From Acidobacteriota bacterium (GTDB lineage Bacteria > Acidobacteriota > Blastocatellia > Pyrinomonadales > Pyrinomonadaceae): 64,000 nt of DNA. The stretch spans positions 62,001-126,000 of the forward strand of contig JADJOS010000005.1 of NCBI GenBank assembly GCA_016713675.1, in the 5' to 3' direction. Below the pieces are notes generated by a model. It was given only the letters and a program-made list of their open reading frames with translations. It did not search any database and was not told the DNA's origin. Shown one piece after another: positions 59,890-64,000 of this stretch (position 1 is the first letter of the stretch; the number at the start of each line of letters is the position of its first letter). The translations under genes were made by a program, and so were the position numbers.

Positions 59890-62055
59890 TTACTTCTCGG
59901 TCACCGGAAAACCGCGATGACGCATCAGAGCTGACGTCTGCGGGTCGCGGCCGCGTAATTTCCGATACGCCTCAGCCGGATCCACCGTATTTCCGATCGA
60001 GAAGATATACTTGACCAGATCTGATCCGACCTTTTTGTCATACGGCCCGCCGGCCTCGGTAAATGCACCGTACGCATCGGCCGAGATCACATCCGACCAT
60101 AGATAGCTGTAATAGCCGGCCGAATAGCCGTCGCTTGAGAAAACATGGCCGAACTGCGGCGTGCGGTGCCGCATAACGAGTTCACTGGGCATTCCAAGTG
60201 CAGCAAGTGTCTCTTTTTCAAAAGCATCGGCATCGATCTTCTTGTCTCCTGCCAAGTGCAGTTTCATATCGACCAATGCGCTCGACAGATACTCAGCCGT
60301 TGCAAAGCCCTGGTTGAACGTGGCGGCCTTTTTGATCTTATCGACAAGAGCCTGCGGGATCGGTTTGCCGGTCTGGTAATGGACCATGAACCGCGACAAT
60401 ACTTCGGGCGTCGAAACCCAGCGTTCTAGTATCTGCGAAGGGAATTCGACGTAATCGCGGGCAACATTTGTACCCGACAGCGACGGGTAGGTGACGTTTG
60501 ACGAAAGGCCGTGCAATGCGTGACCGAATTCGTGAAACATTGTGGTCGCGTCATCCCACGATATGAGAACCGGTTCGCCTGGCTTGCCCTTTACAAAATT
60601 AGAGTTGTTGGACACGATCGTCGTGATCTCCCCTTCGACCCGTTCCTGACTGCGGTAGGCGTTCATCCAAGCACCGCTGCGTTTACCATCCCGGGCGTAT
60701 GGGTCAAAATACCAGAGACCGACGTGTTTGCCGGTAGTCTTGTTTTTGACCTCATAGACCGACATATCAGGATGAAAAACAGGCACGTTAGTTACGGGCG
60801 TGAATGTAAAGTCGAACACTTCGCCGGCTACCCAGAACATCGCTTCACGGATCTTGTCGAGCTGCAAATACGGCTTTACTTCATTGTCATCGAGGTCGTA
60901 TCGCTGTTTTCTTACCTTTTCCATGTAGTAGCGGTAATCCCACGGTTCGATCTTGATCTTTGCACCTTCCTTGTCGGCGAGAGCCTGCATATCAGTGACT
61001 TCTTCTTTAACGCGAGCCTTTGCGGCCGGCCATACAGATTCCATCAGCTTCATCGCATTTTCCGGCGTTTTTGCCATTTGCGGTTCCAGACGCCAATGGG
61101 CGTGAGTTGCAAAACCAAGCAGCTTTGCACGTTCGGCCCGAAGTTGGAGGATCTGTGTAATGCCCGCGTTGTTATCACGAGCATCACCGTTGTCGCCGCG
61201 ATTTACGAACATTTTCCAGACCTTTTCGCGAAGCTCGCGTCGGTCCGAATAAGTAAGGAACGGGTCAACGGACGAACGCGTATTGCGGACGATTCCGGCG
61301 GCGGCAACGTTCTTTGATTTCGCTGCCTGTGCAGCGGCGTCACGAAGTGATTGCGGCAGGCCGGCCATATCCGCTTCGGTTTCCAAGGTAACGTAAAGCG
61401 ATCCTTCTTCGCCCAACAGATTCTGGCTGAATTTTGTGAACAATCCGGCGAGGCTTTGATTTATCTCTGACAGCCTTTTCTTTTCCGCTGCTCCAAGTTT
61501 TGCTCCCTGACGAACGAAGCTCGTATAGTTGAGCCAAACAAGCCGCTGCTGTTCACTCGTTAGCTTCTTTTTATCCGGCGAATTGTAGACGGCCTCGATG
61601 CGCTTGAACAGTGCCTCGTTCTGCGATATCTTGTCGCCGAATGCGGCCAGTTTGGGGGCCATCTTAGTATTGACAGCCTCCATCTCAGGCGTGCTCAAAC
61701 TGCCCGACCAGATACCGTAGATCGTCGAAACTCGATCGAGCGTTCGGCCGGTCTTTTCCATCGCTGCGATCGTGTTTTCAAACGTCGGTGCCGCTTTATT
61801 GTTGGCGATCGCATCGATCTCAGCGAGATTCTCAGCCATTGCGGCTTCGAGTGCCGGTTCAAAATCCGACACCTTGACCTTATCGAATGGAGGAATGCCG
61901 CCATATGGGCCCGTCCACGCCTCAAGCAGCGGATTTGCCGCCGCTTCCGACACGGCCTTGGCGTTTGCACTATTATCATTATTCGTGATCATAAAAATTG
62001 CCGCCGCTGCGATCAATCCGGTCGCTGCAAGGCGGTATAAAGAGAACTTTTTCAT
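59890..62055 (-). CDS. dcp: M3-family metallopeptidase (peptidyl-dipeptidase Dcp type)
   Basis: The 721-residue zinc peptidase has HEFGHALH (HEXXH, about residue 511) with downstream Glu in NVARDYVEFPSQILERW. The N-terminus has a signal or membrane anchor (LAATGLIAAAAIFMITNN), so it acts in the periplasm or outside. Family parts include NPLLEAWTGPYGGIPPFDKV and DVISADAYGAF. It should remove C-terminal dipeptides from peptides. The gene symbol is by family; oligopeptidase A (prlC) is the close alternative, but the signal sequence favours Dcp. Confidence 0.9.
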   Translation of the reverse strand: MKKFSLYRLAATGLIAAAAIFMITNNDNSANAKAVSEAAANPLLEAWTGPYGGIPPFDKVKVSDFEPALEAAMAENLAEIDAIANNKAAPTFENTIAAMEKTGRTLDRVSTIYGIWSGSLSTPEMEAVNTKMAPKLAAFGDKISQNEALFKRIEAVYNSPDKKKLTSEQQRLVWLNYTSFVRQGAKLGAAEKKRLSEINQSLAGLFTKFSQNLLGEEGSLYVTLETEADMAGLPQSLRDAAAQAAKSKNVAAAGIVRNTRSSVDPFLTYSDRRELREKVWKMFVNRGDNGDARDNNAGITQILQLRAERAKLLGFATHAHWRLEPQMAKTPENAMKLMESVWPAAKARVKEEVTDMQALADKEGAKIKIEPWDYRYYMEKVRKQRYDLDDNEVKPYLQLDKIREAMFWVAGEVFDFTFTPVTNVPVFHPDMSVYEVKNKTTGKHVGLWYFDPYARDGKRSGAWMNAYRSQERVEGEITTIVSNNSNFVKGKPGEPVLISWDDATTMFHEFGHALHGLSSNVTYPSLSGTNVARDYVEFPSQILERWVSTPEVLSRFMVHYQTGKPIPQALVDKIKKAATFNQGFATAEYLSSALVDMKLHLAGDKKIDADAFEKETLAALGMPSELVMRHRTPQFGHVFSSDGYSAGYYSYLWSDVISADAYGAFTEAGGPYDKKVGSDLVKYIFSIGNTVDPAEAYRKLRGRDPQTSALMRHRGFPVTEK

Positions 62056-62188
62056 TGTTCGATATCTCCTATTTGTCGATAGTTAGACTATATCTTGTTA
62101 CGGTAGGTTGGACAAATAGTTTCCGGTCGAGGACAAGGCGGAGCAAAACAAAAAGGCAGCCCGGTCGGACTGCCTTTAGTTAAATTGA

Positions 62189-62265
62189 TGGTACACCCGG
62201 CATGATTCGAACATGCGACCCCTTGATTCGTAGTCAAGTACTCTATCCAGCTGAGCTACGGGTGC
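62189..62265 (-). tRNA. tRNA-Arg (anticodon ACG)
   Basis: On the minus strand: acceptor GCACCCG, D-arm AGCTCAGCTGGATAGAG, anticodon arm CTTGA-CTACGAA-TCAAG with ACG at 34-36, variable loop, T-arm GCATG-TTCGAAT-CATGC, 3' acceptor CGGGTGT, discriminator A and encoded CCA. 77 nt; pair 1-72 is a G-T wobble. A34 is expected to be edited to inosine by TadA. Confidence 0.96.
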
Positions 62266-62361
62266 ACAGTGGCGAATAGCTAGACTACAAATCTATGGCC
62301 ATAGTGTCAAGTAACGTGATCCGAACGCGATACACACGGGCGGCAGACCGCCAGGCGGATC

Positions 62362-63351
62362 TTACCTCGCAAAATATCCTTGACGCGTTCGCGATATCAA
62401 CTCGGTGTTGCTTACGCCGACACGGACCGATCGCCATTTCCCGTCTCGTTTGTCGTTTATGGGCTGATATTCGACGGTGTAAAGAGTACGCAGTTCGGCG
62501 GCGACCTGACCATAGATCTTGCCCATATCTTCGAGGGCCTTGATCGCATTTAAGGTGCCACCGCTGCGGTCCGCAACTATCTGAAGACGTGAGCGGGCGG
62601 CCCTATACATAGCCACCTGCCGTGGGGTCGGGTCTGCAAGTTTTGCAGGGTCGCCAGTTGGCAACGCCAGCGGATAGATAGTCACTCCTTGAGCGTCCGA
62701 GCGGCTGAGAACGCGGTTTAAAATATCACTCGTTTCTGGTTTTATGGCAACTGGAATTTGGGCGTCGCTGAGTTTTTCGAGCTGTTCGCGATCCTTGTCC
62801 CGCACGGCCGTGTCGACACCGTCGGTCAGCACAACGATCGCCTTTCGGCGAGTTTTTTCTTTGGAAAGCTTGTCGAGAGCGAAATCGAGCGACTTATAGA
62901 GTTGAGTCTTTCCTCGACCATTTGCGACCGTGATCGAATTGCTGATCGCTCGGCGGTCGGTCGTAAAATCGTTCAGAAGATTGATCTTGTCGTAAAATTC
63001 AATGACCGCAACGCGGTCGTTCGGCAGCAGAGCGTCGATGAATCTAAACGCAGAAAGCCGGATCACTTGGCGAAACCCCAGGGTCGAGCCGCTCATATCC
63101 AGGATCATAACGACGCTGAATGGTGCGGTTGACGGCTCGAATCTGGTGATCTCCTGTTTAACGCCGTCTTCGTAAACCGTGAAACTTGCTTTTGAAAGAT
63201 CGGTGATCGGGCGGCCGCGTTGATCGACCACTCCGACATTCAGACGCACTATCGACGAGTCGACGCGGATCGGGTCGTCATCCTGTGCAGCCATGACACC
63301 GCACATTAACAAAATAAGCGAAAATACGTTGAGCGTGCGGCGAAGTAACAT
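62362..63351 (-). CDS. Secreted VWFA-domain protein
   Basis: The protein has about 329 residues with signal peptide ending near GVMAAQDDD. A short beta domain (IRVDSSIVRLNVGVVDQRGRPITDL, typical of VWFA-related proteins of Acidobacteriota) is followed by a von Willebrand A domain with complete MIDAS DMSGS and VLTDGVD. The C-terminus ends in TVEYQPINDKRDGKWRSVRV. I start at ATG 63351, which has a TAATAT element 6 nt upstream and no Shine-Dalgarno. Role unknown; adhesion or protein-protein contact is typical for the fold. Confidence 0.88.
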   Translation of the reverse strand: MLLRRTLNVFSLILLMCGVMAAQDDDPIRVDSSIVRLNVGVVDQRGRPITDLSKASFTVYEDGVKQEITRFEPSTAPFSVVMILDMSGSTLGFRQVIRLSAFRFIDALLPNDRVAVIEFYDKINLLNDFTTDRRAISNSITVANGRGKTQLYKSLDFALDKLSKEKTRRKAIVVLTDGVDTAVRDKDREQLEKLSDAQIPVAIKPETSDILNRVLSRSDAQGVTIYPLALPTGDPAKLADPTPRQVAMYRAARSRLQIVADRSGGTLNAIKALEDMGKIYGQVAAELRTLYTVEYQPINDKRDGKWRSVRVGVSNTELISRTRQGYFAR

Positions 63352-63526
63352 AAACAAATATTAACAATCAGACGCGATAACCGGAAGTGTGGTTGCTTTG
63401 CGAGTGATTTCATAAATGTCTTAACAGAATTGGATTTATGGTTTATAATCGTTTCGAAATGGCTTTACGAAAGATCGGCGTTGCATGTGCTTTGAACGGA
63501 CGCCGAATGTTCTCAAGGTGGCGGAG

Positions 63527-64000
63527 ATGTTGTTTCGGCCTAGTTTTTGTTCAAACTGTGGAGAAAAGATCGATCGGGCCGACTGGCATATTTGGACCAG
63601 TCGCCGATTCTGCGATCTATGTGTGACCGAAATGCCGGTTTACGAATATGGGCCTAAAATCGTAGTTGCGATCGGTATTTTCGCGTCGGTCGTTGGGTTT
63701 GGAAGCTATTTGAGTAACGAATCAAGGAACGCTGAACCTGCGATCGTGAGGCAGCGAAAGATCGAAAATTCGAATATAGCCATCAAGTCTGAGCCCGTTA
63801 CATCAAGTTCGGTGTCATCATCTGCCACGAACGTTGACAAGCCAACGGCTTTGCAGCAGCCGGATCTGCGATCACTCGCTGCTCTGCCGGCCGCGAAGCC
63901 GAATATGCCGGCGGATGAGACTCAGTATTTCTGCGGTGCACAAACTAAGAAGGGAACGCCCTGCAGCCGCCGCGTAAAGGGGAACGTGCGCTGCTATCAG
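63527..64000 (+). CDS. Zinc-ribbon membrane protein (truncated by the right window edge)
   Basis: The frame is open from at least 63485 to the last base. From ATG 63527 (AAGGTGG 5 nt upstream) it reads MLFRPSFCSNCGEKIDRADW, then RRFCDLCVTEM: two CXXC pairs making a zinc ribbon. A membrane helix (IVVAIGIFASVVGFGSYL), a Ser/Pro-rich linker and a second Cys cluster (YFCGAQTKKGTPCSRRVKGNVRC) follow before the edge. ATG 63485 is the alternative start. The family is unnamed to me; the double Cys modules suggest zinc binding on both sides of a membrane span. Confidence 0.72.
   Translation, partial: MLFRPSFCSNCGEKIDRADWHIWTSRRFCDLCVTEMPVYEYGPKIVVAIGIFASVVGFGSYLSNESRNAEPAIVRQRKIENSNIAIKSEPVTSSSVSSSATNVDKPTALQQPDLRSLAALPAAKPNMPADETQYFCGAQTKKGTPCSRRVKGNVRCYQ

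Noticed and set aside
63438..63626. Plus-strand ORF near the right edge
   Set aside because: The overlapping frame from 63485/63527 encodes two CXXC zinc pairs and a membrane helix and stays open to the edge; this one is the shadow.

Overview
The window reads as a chromosomal segment of a Gram-negative-type bacterium of roughly balanced base composition. My best guess is phylum Acidobacteriota, class Blastocatellia (Pyrinomonadales-like). This rests on gene content (VWFA-related secreted protein, M28 and M3 secreted peptidases, NtrY/NtrX pair, abundant palindromic repeats) and on the general look of the proteins. It is an inference, because there is no rRNA or other decisive marker here.

Layout. 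1-660 is the edge of an AT-rich accessory segment: the N-terminus of an AbiEi-type antitoxin, then a 3' half of tRNA-Pro that looks like an integration-site scar. 716-6939 holds a membrane protein, a lipoprotein HtrA protease and a polyamine block (arginine decarboxylase, deoxyhypusine-synthase-like enzyme, agmatinase). 7078-9412 has a sigma-54-type promoter, a type IV pilin-like gene and a membrane-anchored protein gene cut by one in-frame amber codon. 9565-14590 has a secreted M28 peptidase and an arsenic locus (arsC, acr3, a small Cys-rich protein, arsI-like lyase, divergent arsR with two palindromic operators). 14705-26755 is mixed: esterase, endonuclease III, TPR and O-antigen ligase-like proteins, phosphatidylserine synthase and decarboxylase, an SLC13/DASS transporter, a glycosyltransferase and a class V aminotransferase. 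26756-28682 is a repeat-dense stretch with one beta/gamma-crystallin gene. 29117-44922 carries a ZIP transporter and then a dcw cluster: rsmH-ftsL-ftsI-murF-mraY-murD-ftsW-murG-murC-ftsQ-ftsA-ftsZ, tightly packed with ATGA/TGATG/TTGA overlaps. It lacks mraZ, murE, murB and ddl. 44952-50257 holds pdxA, a receiver protein and valS. 50265-58604 contains a tandem pair of secreted paralogues, an exact 21-bp iteron array upstream of an unknown gene, an Hcp-like protein, nadC, a CPBP protease and ntrY/ntrX. 58717-64000 has a CapA-like lipoprotein, an M3 peptidase, tRNA-Arg(ACG), a VWFA protein and a truncated zinc-ribbon protein.

The most unusual features are these. (1) valS is loaded with palindromic repeat insertions: two are translated in frame, a third breaks the frame, and there is also a G/C homopolymer block. 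(2) Eleven units with exact 21-bp period (CATCG-NN-CGATG cores) lie at 51665-51886. (3) At least seven different long palindromic repeat families occur between 20.2 and 54.2 kb, some of them supplying the last codons of genes. (4) One-base homopolymer deficits break mraY and murG. Together with the valS breaks these could mean sequence errors, so gene integrity should be judged with that in mind.
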